Shown here in pieces: positions 9,688 to 17,973 of a DNA stretch of 64,000 nucleotides; positions within the stretch are counted from its first letter, which is position 1; the number at the start of each line of letters is the position of its first letter. Position numbers and translations under genes: made by a program. The notes beneath the pieces are model-generated. The model made no database searches, was not told where the DNA came from, and worked only from the letters and a program-made list of their open reading frames with translations. Origin of the DNA: Xylanibacter ruminicola. Lineage in GTDB: Bacteria; Bacteroidota; Bacteroidia; Bacteroidales; Bacteroidaceae. The stretch lies in assembly GCF_900107775.1 (NCBI RefSeq), contig NZ_FNRF01000003.1:186001-250000 (forward strand), given 5' to 3'.

Positions 9688-10938
9688 ATGTATAATTTGC
9701 TACTATACGCGCAAACAGAAAGTCCGTTCCTCGTTCCGGCCCTTTGGATAGGTGGAGCGTTGTTGTTCATGTGGCTGCTCATCATGATTTTTGTTCAGCG
9801 TCGCTCGGGTCGTAAGCTCCAGACCGAGTTGGTCGAGCTCGAGAAGGTGCGTCAGAACAATGTCGAGTCCGAGTTTGTGCTCAAGGCCATGAAACTCAGT
9901 ACGTGGCATATCGATGTGCCTACTATGATGCTGTTTGTCGATGCTGATTTCCGCGATAACAAAGGTGGTTTGGTGGGGCCGCCCGAATTCCCTGTCGACG
10001 ACCTTGTCAATGTCATCGATAAGGCCGATTCCCAGCGTGTCAGAATGGCCGTCGATAAGATCTGCACAGGTGCCACACCATCTTATCACGAGGTGTATCG
10101 TGTAAAACTCGGACAAGGTGCCCTTTACTATTGGGAGGAGAGTTATGGTACCATTGCTGCCCGCGATGTGGATGGCAATCCTACCCGTATCGTAGGTACC
10201 TCTATGCGTATCGATGCCCAGAAGCAGATGGAGGCCGACCTGATTGCTGCCCGTAACAAGGCCGAGGAGAGCGACCGCTTGAAGACTGCCTTCCTGGCTA
10301 ATATGGGTCACGAAATCCGTACCCCACTGAATGCCATCGTAGGTTTTGCCGACTTGCTGCCAGTGGTTGAGAGTGAGGAGGATCGTAACCAGCTTATCTC
10401 CGAAATCCAGAAAAATAACTATAAGCTGCTCAATATCATCGATGGATTGGTCAGCATGTCAAAGGTCGAGGCCGAGGCCAAGAGCTTGGTCAAGTCGCAG
10501 ACCAACATCGTGCCTGTGTTGCAGGAGATTGCCGATTACTACCGCACCATGGTAGATGGCAGCACCGTGGTACTGGCCACCCAGTTCCCTTATCCCGAGA
10601 TCATGATGAACACCGATATCACCAAGTTCAAGGAGATTGTCAACAACCTGATGCAGAATGCCGTCAAGTTCACCGCACAAGGCTCTATCACTTTGGGCTT
10701 CGATCTGCAGCAAGGCGAAAAGCTCCTGTTGTGGGTACTCGATACGGGTAAGGGTATTGCCGAGGAACATCAGGAGCGCATCTTCGAACGTTTCTTCAAG
10801 GTCGATGAGTATGTGCCTGGCACAGGTCTGGGCTTGTCGGTAGCCAAGAGTCATGTCGAGAGCTTAGGTGGTGCCATTGGTGTTGATTCTGTGCTCGGCA
10901 ATGGTTCGCGTTTCTGGGTTGAGCTCCCATTAAGCTAA
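9688..10938 (+). CDS. Membrane-bound sensor histidine kinase
   Basis: 416 residues. One N-terminal membrane anchor (about 10-35, PALWIGGALLFMWLLIMIF), then a PAS-like sensing region (about 70-180), a HisKA domain with MGHEIRTPLN (phospho-His 208) and a HATPase domain with N box NNLMQNAVKFT, G1 DTGKGIAEEH and G2 GTGLGLSVAK. All catalytic motifs are present. There is no receiver domain and no response regulator next to it, so it is an orphan kinase whose partner must be encoded elsewhere. Almost no periplasmic loop is present, so the signal is probably cytoplasmic or sensed in the membrane. Confidence 0.92.
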   Translation: MYNLLLYAQTESPFLVPALWIGGALLFMWLLIMIFVQRRSGRKLQTELVELEKVRQNNVESEFVLKAMKLSTWHIDVPTMMLFVDADFRDNKGGLVGPPEFPVDDLVNVIDKADSQRVRMAVDKICTGATPSYHEVYRVKLGQGALYYWEESYGTIAARDVDGNPTRIVGTSMRIDAQKQMEADLIAARNKAEESDRLKTAFLANMGHEIRTPLNAIVGFADLLPVVESEEDRNQLISEIQKNNYKLLNIIDGLVSMSKVEAEAKSLVKSQTNIVPVLQEIADYYRTMVDGSTVVLATQFPYPEIMMNTDITKFKEIVNNLMQNAVKFTAQGSITLGFDLQQGEKLLLWVLDTGKGIAEEHQERIFERFFKVDEYVPGTGLGLSVAKSHVESLGGAIGVDSVLGNGSRFWVELPLS

Positions 10939-11030
10939 AAAAGTTTGGGTTCTTTGCAACTTTTCTACTGTTTACAACGTCTAACAGTCAGAAAAAGTTT
11001 TAAAGTTCCATGTTCAAATATCAAAGTTCA

Positions 11031-11807
11031 ATGAAATTAAAGTATTTTCTGTTTGTCCTTCTGGCGTTGTTGCTGACTTCGTGCAGCTGTAGTCGCGAAA
11101 ACATGTCGTTTAAGTTCGGTGATTCTGGTCCTAAGGTTACCGAGAGTCGTTCGTTGCGTGGTTTCGAGGGTATCGAGGTGTATGGCTCGCCCACCGTTTA
11201 CTATCAGCAGGCCGACTCCTTCTCAGTTAAGGTCAAAGGTCCTAAGGAAATTGTTGATAACATTCTTACCGATGTGTCTGATGGCAAACTCACCATTCGT
11301 AATCGTGGTAAGATAGGTATGTTTAACATTAATTTCGGTGGCGACTACACGTTGGCTGTGTACGTTACTTCGCCCGACCTGGTATCGGTTTATTTGGGTG
11401 GCTCAGGCGATTTCATCAGCGAGAGACCTGTGGATACCGATAATATCACCATCAACCTGAAGGGCTCTGGCGACATCCAGTTCGCTTCGTTGTTGTGCGA
11501 TCGCTGCAATCTCGAGGTGGTAGGCTCAGGCGATGCCTCTATCCGTAACCTCGATACCCGCGAGAGCGACGTTACGCTGATTGGCTCGGGTGATATCAAC
11601 CTGCGCCAGCAGAATGCCAAAGCTACCCGTATCACCTTGCGTGGCTCTGGCGATGTGAATGTTGATTTCGTTAAAGGCTGTGGTTCAGTCGATGCCCAGC
11701 TCATGGGTTCAGGCGATATCGACCTCCGGGGCACTGTCCAATCCATGAACAAAAATAAAAGTGGTTCAGGCGACATTGATACCGATAATCTGAAGGTGGG
11801 GCGTTAA
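11031..11807 (+). CDS. DUF2807 (GIN domain) lipoprotein with GSGD repeats
   Basis: 258 residues from the ATG at 11031. The start MKLKYFLFVLLALLLTSC ends in a lipobox, so it should be a lipoprotein. The mature part is a DUF2807 beta-solenoid ('head GIN' domain) with LRGFEGIEVYGSPTVYY near the beginning and seven GSGD turns at about 22-residue spacing. These proteins are common in Bacteroidetes; the repeated GSGD corners suggest a right-handed beta-helix, but the role is unknown. It has its own terminator and no close partner. Confidence 0.88.
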   Translation: MKLKYFLFVLLALLLTSCSCSRENMSFKFGDSGPKVTESRSLRGFEGIEVYGSPTVYYQQADSFSVKVKGPKEIVDNILTDVSDGKLTIRNRGKIGMFNINFGGDYTLAVYVTSPDLVSVYLGGSGDFISERPVDTDNITINLKGSGDIQFASLLCDRCNLEVVGSGDASIRNLDTRESDVTLIGSGDINLRQQNAKATRITLRGSGDVNVDFVKGCGSVDAQLMGSGDIDLRGTVQSMNKNKSGSGDIDTDNLKVGR

Positions 11808-11822
11808 ATCCCCACCTTTTTT
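11795..11822 (+). terminator. Rho-independent terminator after the DUF2807 gene
   Basis: GGTGGGG (11795-11801) pairs with CCCCACC (11810-11816) across an 8-base loop and is followed by six Ts. The hairpin begins inside the last codons of the gene. Confidence 0.85.
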
Positions 11823-11887
11823 CAGGGTTTTATAGTAAATAAAACCTAAATATATAGCCAAAGTTTTCGTAATTCGGTAAAAATGCG

Positions 11888-11895
11888 TACCTTTG
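11888..11895 (+). promoter_or_regulatory. -7 box for the nucleotidyltransferase operon
   Basis: TACCTTTG, 33 bp before the ATG at 11929, matches the Bacteroidetes consensus. It probably drives the five-gene run up to 17735. Confidence 0.6.
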
Positions 11896-11928
11896 TCGCC
11901 GAAAACTAGTAATTTTTGACGATTCAGG

Positions 11929-12645
11929 ATGAAATATGCAATTATAGCTGCTGGCGAGGGATCGCGATTGGCACAAGAAGGCGTACAGGCGCCAAAGCCC
12001 CTGGTAAAGGTGGGTGGCGAACATCTGATCGACCGATTGATACGTGTGTTTAATGCCAATGGCGCCAGCGAAATATGTGTGATTTGTAATGAACAGATGA
12101 CGGCTGTGGCTGCGCATCTGAAGGAGATAGCAGAGGCAAAGCAAGTGCCCCTGAAGTTTATCGTGAAGAGCACTCCCAGCTCTATGCACAGCGCCTGGGA
12201 GCTGAGTCAGTGGCTCACCGACGAGCCTTTTGTGCTCACCACCGTTGATACCATCTTCCATGAAAAGGAGTTCGCTACCTATGCCAAGACTTTTGAGTTG
12301 CTGACACAGACTGGCGAGATTGATGGTCTGATGGGCGTTACCGACTATATCGACGACGAGAAACCCCTGTATGTGGATGTCAATGATGCCCTGCAGATTA
12401 CCGGTTTCTTTGATACTTGTGAGCAGCCTAAGTATATCAGTGGTGGCATCTATGGCTTAACACCTAAGGCCATCCCTGTGCTGCAGCGCTGTATCGAGCG
12501 TGGCGAGAGTCGCATGCGCAACTTCCAGCGTGCCCTGGTGGCCGAAGGCTTGTTGCTCAAGGCTTATCCCTTCTCAAAGGTGCTGGATATCGATCATGCG
12601 AGCGACATCGAAAAGGCAGAAGCCTTTTTGGACATTGAACATTGA
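11929..12645 (+). CDS. MobA-like / sugar-phosphate nucleotidyltransferase
   Basis: 238 residues with the nucleotidyltransferase signature at the N-terminus (AIIAAGEGSRL, then APKPLVKVGG) and a metal-binding TTVDTIF. Such enzymes activate a sugar or polyol phosphate with an NTP. The gene starts an operon with an ATP-grasp-like gene, a CDP-alcohol phosphotransferase and a HAD phosphatase; in other organisms this pair of a MobA-like transferase and CDP-alcohol transferase makes CDP-inositol-type intermediates, so an alcohol phosphate is a plausible substrate. This is inference from context. The last codons and the stop fall inside an ATTGAAC repeat array. Confidence 0.82.
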   Translation: MKYAIIAAGEGSRLAQEGVQAPKPLVKVGGEHLIDRLIRVFNANGASEICVICNEQMTAVAAHLKEIAEAKQVPLKFIVKSTPSSMHSAWELSQWLTDEPFVLTTVDTIFHEKEFATYAKTFELLTQTGEIDGLMGVTDYIDDEKPLYVDVNDALQITGFFDTCEQPKYISGGIYGLTPKAIPVLQRCIERGESRMRNFQRALVAEGLLLKAYPFSKVLDIDHASDIEKAEAFLDIEH

Positions 12646-12660
12646 ACATTGAACATTGAA
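12632..12660. repeat. ATTGAAC heptamer array
   Basis: Nearly four tandem copies of ATTGAAC. The array encodes the last residues (DIEH) and the stop of the nucleotidyltransferase and runs straight into the 85-bp element. Confidence 0.85.
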
Positions 12661-12745
12661 GGCCTCGATTAAGCGAGTGCATCGCCAAGCTTGCTTGAGC
12701 TTTGCCGAGCGTGAGAGGGCTCGATACGAAGTATCAAAATTGATG
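12654..12745 (+). repeat. 85-bp intergenic element, copy 1
   Basis: The stretch from CATTGAAGGCCTCGATTAAG to GATACGAAGTATCAAAATTG is found again, nearly identical and inverted, at 31255-31345. It contains small dyads (GATAC/GTATC; GCTTGCTTGAGC). It lies between two operon genes and is open in one frame, which creates a false N-terminal extension on the ATP-grasp gene. Confidence 0.9.
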
Positions 12746-13510
12746 AAGGTATTATTAGTACAGCGGGCGGAGGTGTTCTCGCCGAATTCGGTTGAGAAGG
12801 ACAAGGCTATACTCGGGGCAGTAGGCGCAAAACTGTGTGCGGCTGGTCACGAGGTGGAGATGGTGAGCGAGGAGCAACCGTTTCATCCTGACGGTTACGA
12901 TCGTATCTTCTCGATGGGTCGCCTGCCCGAAACACTCCAAAAGCTGCAAGATAAGCCCACCATCAACACATCGGCGGGTATTGCTAACTGCGCGCGCTGC
13001 CAGTTAGAGGCACTCATGCAGCAGCTGGGCACCCCCATGCCACCACGCCAGGGTTCTCATGGCTACTGGCTGAAGCGTGGCGATGCCGCTGCACAGGATA
13101 AGAGCGATGTACAGTATGCCGCTAATCCCACGGAGCTGAACGAGAAGATTGCTGCCTTCCAGCAGCGTGGCATCACGACCTATACCGTCAGTGCCCACGT
13201 GCCTGGCGATCTGGTTAAGTTCTATGGCGTGGCTGGTACAGACTTCTTCCGCTATTACTATCCCACCGACGATGGCGACACCAAGTTCAACGACGAACTG
13301 CGTAATGGTACCGCCCGTCATTATCCCTTTGTGGTCGAGGCACTGCAGGCCGATGCTGAGAAGTTGGCGCAGACAGTAGGCATCAGCGTATATGGTGGCG
13401 ACTGCATCATCCGCGAGGATGGCAGCTACTGCGTGATAGATTTTAACGACTGGCCCAGCTTTTCGCGTTGTCGCGACGAAGCCGCCGCAGCGATTGCAAA
13501 ATTGCTATAA
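12743..13510 (+). CDS. ATP-grasp-like protein of unknown specificity
   Basis: 255 residues from the ATG at 12743 (MKVLLVQRAEVFSPNSVEKD). The C-terminal part GGDCIIREDGSYCVIDFNDW resembles the metal-binding end of ATP-grasp ligases, and an upstream lysine-containing strand (GYWLKRGD) fits the ATP-binding side. I do not recognise the exact family. Reading upstream in frame to a TTG adds 29 residues coded wholly by the repeat, so I chose the ATG. The position between a nucleotidyltransferase and a CDP-alcohol phosphotransferase suggests it modifies the same head-group compound by forming an amide or similar bond. Confidence 0.65.
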   Translation: MKVLLVQRAEVFSPNSVEKDKAILGAVGAKLCAAGHEVEMVSEEQPFHPDGYDRIFSMGRLPETLQKLQDKPTINTSAGIANCARCQLEALMQQLGTPMPPRQGSHGYWLKRGDAAAQDKSDVQYAANPTELNEKIAAFQQRGITTYTVSAHVPGDLVKFYGVAGTDFFRYYYPTDDGDTKFNDELRNGTARHYPFVVEALQADAEKLAQTVGISVYGGDCIIREDGSYCVIDFNDWPSFSRCRDEAAAAIAKLL

Positions 13511-13551
13511 TAAATTGTAAATGGTAAATAGTTAAATTGTAAATTAAAATA

Positions 13552-14451
13552 ATGTCAAGTTTTAAGGAATTACTGAAATTATCATTTAAATCAGAGGATA
13601 CTGAAGAGTGGTTGGACGTGCATTTCACACGTCCCATAGGACTGGTATTCGCCTTGTTGTGGAACAAACTCGATATCCACCCCAATGTGATTACCATTGT
13701 ATCGATATTCTTAGGTGTGGGTGCCGGTTGGATGTTTCATTACACCGACCTGCTGCATAACATCTATGGTGTACTGTTGCTGATGTTTGCTAACTTCTGC
13801 GACTCTACCGACGGTCAGATGGCTCGTATCACGGGTAAGAAAACCCTGATTGGTCGTATGCTCGATGGCTTCTCGGGCGATTTGTGGTTCACCTCTATCT
13901 ACTTGGGTATTGTGGCCCGCTTGTGGTATCAGACCATCCCTGGCACCGATATCGAGTGGCGCTTCTGGGGCTTCCTGCTGTGTGCCGCTGCTGGCATCGG
14001 TCTGCATGCCAAACAGAGCTCTCTGGCCGACTACTACCGTCAGATCCACCTCTTCTTCCTGTTGGGTAAGGATGGTAGCGAGCTCGATAACTATAAGCAG
14101 CAGCGTGCGCACTACGAGTCGTTGCCTAAGAGCGATGTGCTCTCGCGCGTGTTCTATTATAATTATGCCAACTACTGTAAAAGTCAGGAGCAGCGCACAC
14201 CCAACTTCCAGAAGTTCTTTGAGCGTTGGAAGCAGCAGCCTTCCGAGGATATCCGTCAGCGCCTGTTGGCAGGTAGTCGTCCTTTGATGAAGTACACCAA
14301 CCTGCTCACCTTCAATGCGCGTGCCATCACCATCTATGTCACCTGTCTGCTGGATTGCCCATGGGTGTATCCCTTGGTAGAGATAACTGTCTTCCAGGCC
14401 ATGTATATGTACATGCACAGTAAGCACGAGAAACTTTGCGCTGAGTTATGA
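13552..14451 (+). CDS. CDP-alcohol phosphatidyltransferase family protein
   Basis: 299 residues, with several membrane helices. The full catalytic motif D-x2-D-G-x2-A-R-x8-G-x3-D-x3-D is visible in CDSTDGQMARITGKK...GRMLDGFSGD (about residues 82-109). The enzyme swaps CMP of a CDP-activated donor for an alcohol acceptor within the membrane. It is longer than PgsA or PssA, and the C-terminal 100 residues after about 160 are charged and helical. In the operon its likely donor is the product of the nucleotidyltransferase. Its TGA overlaps the ATG of the HAD gene (ATGA). Confidence 0.9.
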   Translation: MSSFKELLKLSFKSEDTEEWLDVHFTRPIGLVFALLWNKLDIHPNVITIVSIFLGVGAGWMFHYTDLLHNIYGVLLLMFANFCDSTDGQMARITGKKTLIGRMLDGFSGDLWFTSIYLGIVARLWYQTIPGTDIEWRFWGFLLCAAAGIGLHAKQSSLADYYRQIHLFFLLGKDGSELDNYKQQRAHYESLPKSDVLSRVFYYNYANYCKSQEQRTPNFQKFFERWKQQPSEDIRQRLLAGSRPLMKYTNLLTFNARAITIYVTCLLDCPWVYPLVEITVFQAMYMYMHSKHEKLCAEL

Positions 14452-15134
14452 TTAAGGGTTATATATTTGATTACGGAGGTACACTCGACACAGGTGGACA
14501 GCACTGGGGCAAGGTCATCTGGCATGCTTACGAGCGTCAGCAGGTGCCTGTTACCGAGGAGGCGTTCCGCGAGGCTTATGTACATGCCGAGCGCACATTG
14601 GGTAAGAATCCCATTATCCAGCCCGATTTCACGTTCTACAAAACGATAGAAACCAAAATCCGCATCCAGCTGGAATATCTAGCCCAGCTAGCCCCATTAG
14701 ATCCCCTGGATTATCTTGCCCCCCTAGTAGATGATCTCTACCCTCGCACCTGCGAGGAAACAGCGCATAGTCGCGAGGTGTTGTTGCAACTCAAACAGCA
14801 GTACCCCATGGTGCTGGTCAGCAATTTCTATGGCAACATCGCCACCGTGCTCAAGGAGTTTCAGTTGGATGGCATTTTTGATACGATTATAGAGAGCGCC
14901 GTGGTAGGCGTTCGTAAGCCCGACCCACAGATTTTTACCTTAGGCGTTGAGGCCCTGGGTATGTGCCCCGACGAGGTGGTGGTAGTAGGCGATAGTATGG
15001 ATAAGGATATTATCCCAGCCGGTAAGGCGGGATGTCACACTGTATGGTTTAAAGGCGAAGGATGGACCAACGATCCCGTTGATGAGTCACCCGCCGGGAA
15101 AGTAATAACAGACTTAACACAGATTTTAAAGTAA
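14448..15134 (+). CDS. HAD-superfamily hydrolase
   Basis: 228 residues. HAD motif I is altered: FDYGGTLDTGG instead of DxDGT, with Tyr in place of the second Asp. Motif II is LVSNF, motif III GVRKPDPQIF and motif IV VVVGDSMDKDI. The first Asp is kept, so hydrolysis is possible; the change at DxD often goes with non-phosphatase HADs. Likely acts on the phosphorylated intermediate of the operon. A CTAG-rich insertion near 14678-14736 encodes LAQLAPLDPLDYLAPL in the cap region. It overlaps the previous gene by 4 bp and the next gene starts directly after its stop. Confidence 0.82.
   Translation: MIKGYIFDYGGTLDTGGQHWGKVIWHAYERQQVPVTEEAFREAYVHAERTLGKNPIIQPDFTFYKTIETKIRIQLEYLAQLAPLDPLDYLAPLVDDLYPRTCEETAHSREVLLQLKQQYPMVLVSNFYGNIATVLKEFQLDGIFDTIIESAVVGVRKPDPQIFTLGVEALGMCPDEVVVVGDSMDKDIIPAGKAGCHTVWFKGEGWTNDPVDESPAGKVITDLTQILK
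14678..14736. repeat. CTAG-rich repeat inside the HAD gene
   Basis: Contains TCTAGCCCAGCTAGCCCC and CCCCCCTAGTAG, the same CTAGCCC-GGCTAG type that is denser at 16957-17018. It stays in frame. Confidence 0.55.
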
Positions 15135-17735
15135 ATGAACAAACGATTAAACCTTTTGGTTTGTATGCTGCTGTTAACGCTGGGTGCGCTGGCGCAGCAC
15201 ACCATCAGCGGACAGATTGTGGATGCCAAGACCGGCGAGCCCATCCCCTTTGCCAGTGCCCAGTACCTGGGTCATGGGGTAGGAGTGGCTTCGGATCTCG
15301 ATGGCAATTTTTCTATTGCCCGTCATAATGGCTGGCAGCTTACCTTTACGTCGGTAGGCTACGTATCCCACACGGTACAGATTAACTCGGGTATCAAGAG
15401 CGTCATCAAGATAGCGCTCAAGACCGATAATAAGATGCTGAAAGAGGTCACCATCAAAACCAAGCGTGGCCGCTACAGTCGTAAGAACAACCCGGCTGTT
15501 GAGATGATGCGTAAGGTGATAGCCGCCAAGAAACAGACCGATCTCGACAACCGTGATTATTATCAGTACAACAAGTACCAGAAGATAACGCTGGCGCTCA
15601 ACGATTTTAAGCCCGAGGTACTCGATTCGCCCAAGTATAAGAAGAAACAGTGGCTCATCGACCAGATCGAGGCGTGCCCGTATAACAACAAGCTCATCCT
15701 GCCCATCAGCGTAGACGAGACGGTATCGCAGAAGATCTATCGCAAAAAGCCACACGACGAGAAGACGATTATCAAGGGTATCAACACCCAGGGTATCAAC
15801 GATCTGTTCCAGACAGGCGATATCCTGAACACCATCATGAAGGATGTGTTTACCGATGTCAACATCTACGACGATCAGATACGTATGCTGCAGTATCCTT
15901 TCACCTCGCCCATCGGTAAGGATGCCATCGGCTTCTACCGCTATTATATCGAGGACACGCTGATGGTGGATAAGGACCTGTGCTACCATCTGCACTTCCT
16001 GCCCAACAACCAGCAGGACTTTGGTTTCCGTGGCGACCTGTACATCCTGGCCGACAGCAGTTGGCAGGTCAAGCGCTGCGAGATGACCATCCCCAAGAAG
16101 AGCGATGTAAACTTCGTGGAGAATATGCAGGTGGTGCAGGAGTTCACGCAGTTGCCCGATGGCGACTGGGTGCTGAGCGTGGATGATATGTTTACCGAAC
16201 TCAAGCTGGCCAACTTCCTGCAGAAGTTTGCCGTCATCCGTAACACCCGTATCAACGATTACGCCTTCGACGAACTGCCCCGACAGCTGTTCAAGGGTTC
16301 TAAGAAAGAGGTGAAGGATGTGAACGCCATGATGCGTAGCGACGAGTTCTGGAACCAGTACCGTCAGGTAGAGCTCACGAAGGCCGAGAGTCAGATGGAC
16401 CAGTTTGTCAACGGTATGCAGAATGTCAAGGGCTTCAAGTGGATCCTGTTCGGCTTGAAGGCGCTGGTCGAGAACTTTGTGGAGACAGGCACCAAGGATC
16501 ACCCCAGCAAGGTGGATATCGGTCCTATCAACACCATGATTACCCGGAATATCATCGATGGTATCCGTACACGTATCTCTGCCCAGACCACGGCTAATCT
16601 CGATTCCAACTTCTTTGCCCGTGGTTATGTGGCCCGTGGTTGGGACTCTAAGAAATGGTACTACAAGGGCGACCTGATCTGGTCGTTCAACAAGAAGGAG
16701 TACCTGCCGCGCGAATTCCCCCAGCGCACACTCACCTTCTCATCTACCTACGATGTGATGTCACCATCCGATAAGTTCCTGCACACCGATAAGGATAATG
16801 TGTTTACCGCCTTTAAGTGGAGCAAGGTGGATAAGATGATGTTCTACAACCGTCAGTCGTTGACTTTCGAGCGCGAGGAGGACTGGGGTTTCCGCACCAC
16901 ACTCTCCATGAAACTCGAGGAGAACGAGGCTGCTGGCAACCTGTATTTTATCCCCCTTTCTAGCCTTTCTAGCCCGGCTAGTTTATCTAGCCCGGCTAGT
17001 TCGCCTAGCTCGGCTAGAGCCGCCAGCCAGAAGATCCGCACCACCGAGTTGCGTGCAGAATTGCGCTTTGCGCCTGGCGAGACCTTTATCAACACCAAGC
17101 AGCGCCGCCTGCCCATCAACCTCGATGCCCCTGTGTTTACCGTTAGTCACACCCTGGGCTTGAAGGATGTGCTGGGCGGTCAGTATAGCTATAACTATAC
17201 CGAGGGCTCTATCTACAAGCGCTTCTGGCTCAAGTCGTGGGGTAAGATGGACTTCAAGGTCAAGGGTGGTATCCAGTGGGAGAAGGTTCCCTTCCCCTTG
17301 CTCATTATGCCCGAGACCAACCTCTCGTATATCGTGCAGGACTATACCTTCGAGGCCATCAACAACATGGAGTTTCCCACCGACCGCTTCCTGTCGGGAC
17401 AGGTCAACTGGGATATGAACGGTAAGATTCTCAACCGCATCCCCCTGTTGCGTAAGCTCAAGTGGCGTGAGTGGATTGGCTTCCGTGTACTGTGGGGCGA
17501 ACTCAGTGATAAGAACAATCCCTACAAGGATCACAACATCGGCAACCCTATCCTGATGTACTTCCCCGAAGGTAGCTATGTCATCGACCCCAAGCGTCCT
17601 TACATGGAGCTCAGCTTAGGTGTGCACAATATCTTCAAGATTATTCATGTAGAGTATGTACGTCGATTGAACTACAACGAGCTGCCTACAGCCCACAAGC
17701 ATGGAATTCGTTTCATGGTACGAGCCACGTTCTGA
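15135..17735 (+). CDS. DUF5686 / carboxypeptidase-regulatory-like outer-membrane protein
   Basis: 866 residues. A signal peptide (LLVCMLLLTLGALAQ) is followed by a CarboxypepD_reg-like domain (ISGQIVDAKTGEPIPFASA, about 23-105) and a long DUF5686 region that ends in beta-strand-rich sequence with a final aromatic (MVRATF), as in outer-membrane barrels. The family is abundant in Bacteroidetes and its function is not known. Its ATG follows the HAD stop with no gap, so it belongs to the same operon and could display or export the product. Residues 608-628 are a low-complexity S/P/A stretch coded by a CTAG repeat. Confidence 0.85.
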   Translation: MNKRLNLLVCMLLLTLGALAQHTISGQIVDAKTGEPIPFASAQYLGHGVGVASDLDGNFSIARHNGWQLTFTSVGYVSHTVQINSGIKSVIKIALKTDNKMLKEVTIKTKRGRYSRKNNPAVEMMRKVIAAKKQTDLDNRDYYQYNKYQKITLALNDFKPEVLDSPKYKKKQWLIDQIEACPYNNKLILPISVDETVSQKIYRKKPHDEKTIIKGINTQGINDLFQTGDILNTIMKDVFTDVNIYDDQIRMLQYPFTSPIGKDAIGFYRYYIEDTLMVDKDLCYHLHFLPNNQQDFGFRGDLYILADSSWQVKRCEMTIPKKSDVNFVENMQVVQEFTQLPDGDWVLSVDDMFTELKLANFLQKFAVIRNTRINDYAFDELPRQLFKGSKKEVKDVNAMMRSDEFWNQYRQVELTKAESQMDQFVNGMQNVKGFKWILFGLKALVENFVETGTKDHPSKVDIGPINTMITRNIIDGIRTRISAQTTANLDSNFFARGYVARGWDSKKWYYKGDLIWSFNKKEYLPREFPQRTLTFSSTYDVMSPSDKFLHTDKDNVFTAFKWSKVDKMMFYNRQSLTFEREEDWGFRTTLSMKLEENEAAGNLYFIPLSSLSSPASLSSPASSPSSARAASQKIRTTELRAELRFAPGETFINTKQRRLPINLDAPVFTVSHTLGLKDVLGGQYSYNYTEGSIYKRFWLKSWGKMDFKVKGGIQWEKVPFPLLIMPETNLSYIVQDYTFEAINNMEFPTDRFLSGQVNWDMNGKILNRIPLLRKLKWREWIGFRVLWGELSDKNNPYKDHNIGNPILMYFPEGSYVIDPKRPYMELSLGVHNIFKIIHVEYVRRLNYNELPTAHKHGIRFMVRATF
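16957..17018. repeat. CTAG-rich palindromic repeat inside the DUF5686 gene
   Basis: Seven CTAG tetramers in about 60 bp, several arranged as TCTAGCCCGGCTAGT palindromes. It is translated in frame as SSLSSPASLSSPASSPSSAR. CTAG is normally rare in bacterial coding DNA. Confidence 0.85.
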
Positions 17736-17762
17736 CAATGGTTTGAAACGCGACTAAAAATA

Positions 17763-17797
17763 AAAAGCAAGAGTGTCATCCCGACAGTTTTGCTTTT
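17763..17797 (+). terminator. Terminator after the DUF5686 operon
   Basis: AAAAGCAA (17763-17770) pairs with TTGCTTTT (17790-17797), with an inner TGTC/GACA stem. A- and T-runs on both sides allow it to work in either direction. Confidence 0.7.
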
Positions 17798-17916
17798 CCA
17801 TTTTCTAACTAACTTATTATCAACTATTCATTACTCATTTCTGATTTTGCTGGTGCAAAGGTACGAAGAAAAATGCTTAAAATCAATAGCTTAACGTAAA
17901 AAATAGCACGTAAACG

Positions 17917-17947
17917 TTTGAGATATTCAAAAAAATATGTACCTTTG
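17917..17947 (+). promoter_or_regulatory. Promoter of the LacI-type regulator
   Basis: TTTG (17917-17920) and TACCTTTG (17940-17947) are 19 bp apart, close to the ideal Bacteroidetes promoter, 26 bp before the ATG at 17974. Confidence 0.75.
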
Positions 17948-17973
17948 CAACGTCACATGATATGAATACGTAA

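Noticed and set aside
12656..12742. N-terminal extension of the ATP-grasp gene from a TTG
   Set aside because: All added residues come from the repeat element; a normal ATG follows at 12743.
15174..16502. 442-codon minus-strand frame opposite the DUF5686 gene
   Set aside because: Antisense shadow in GC-rich codons; composition rich in L, H, V and no known domain.
17853..17864. Minus-strand TACCTTTGC box near 17857
   Set aside because: It points toward the end of the DUF5686 gene with no minus-strand gene downstream.
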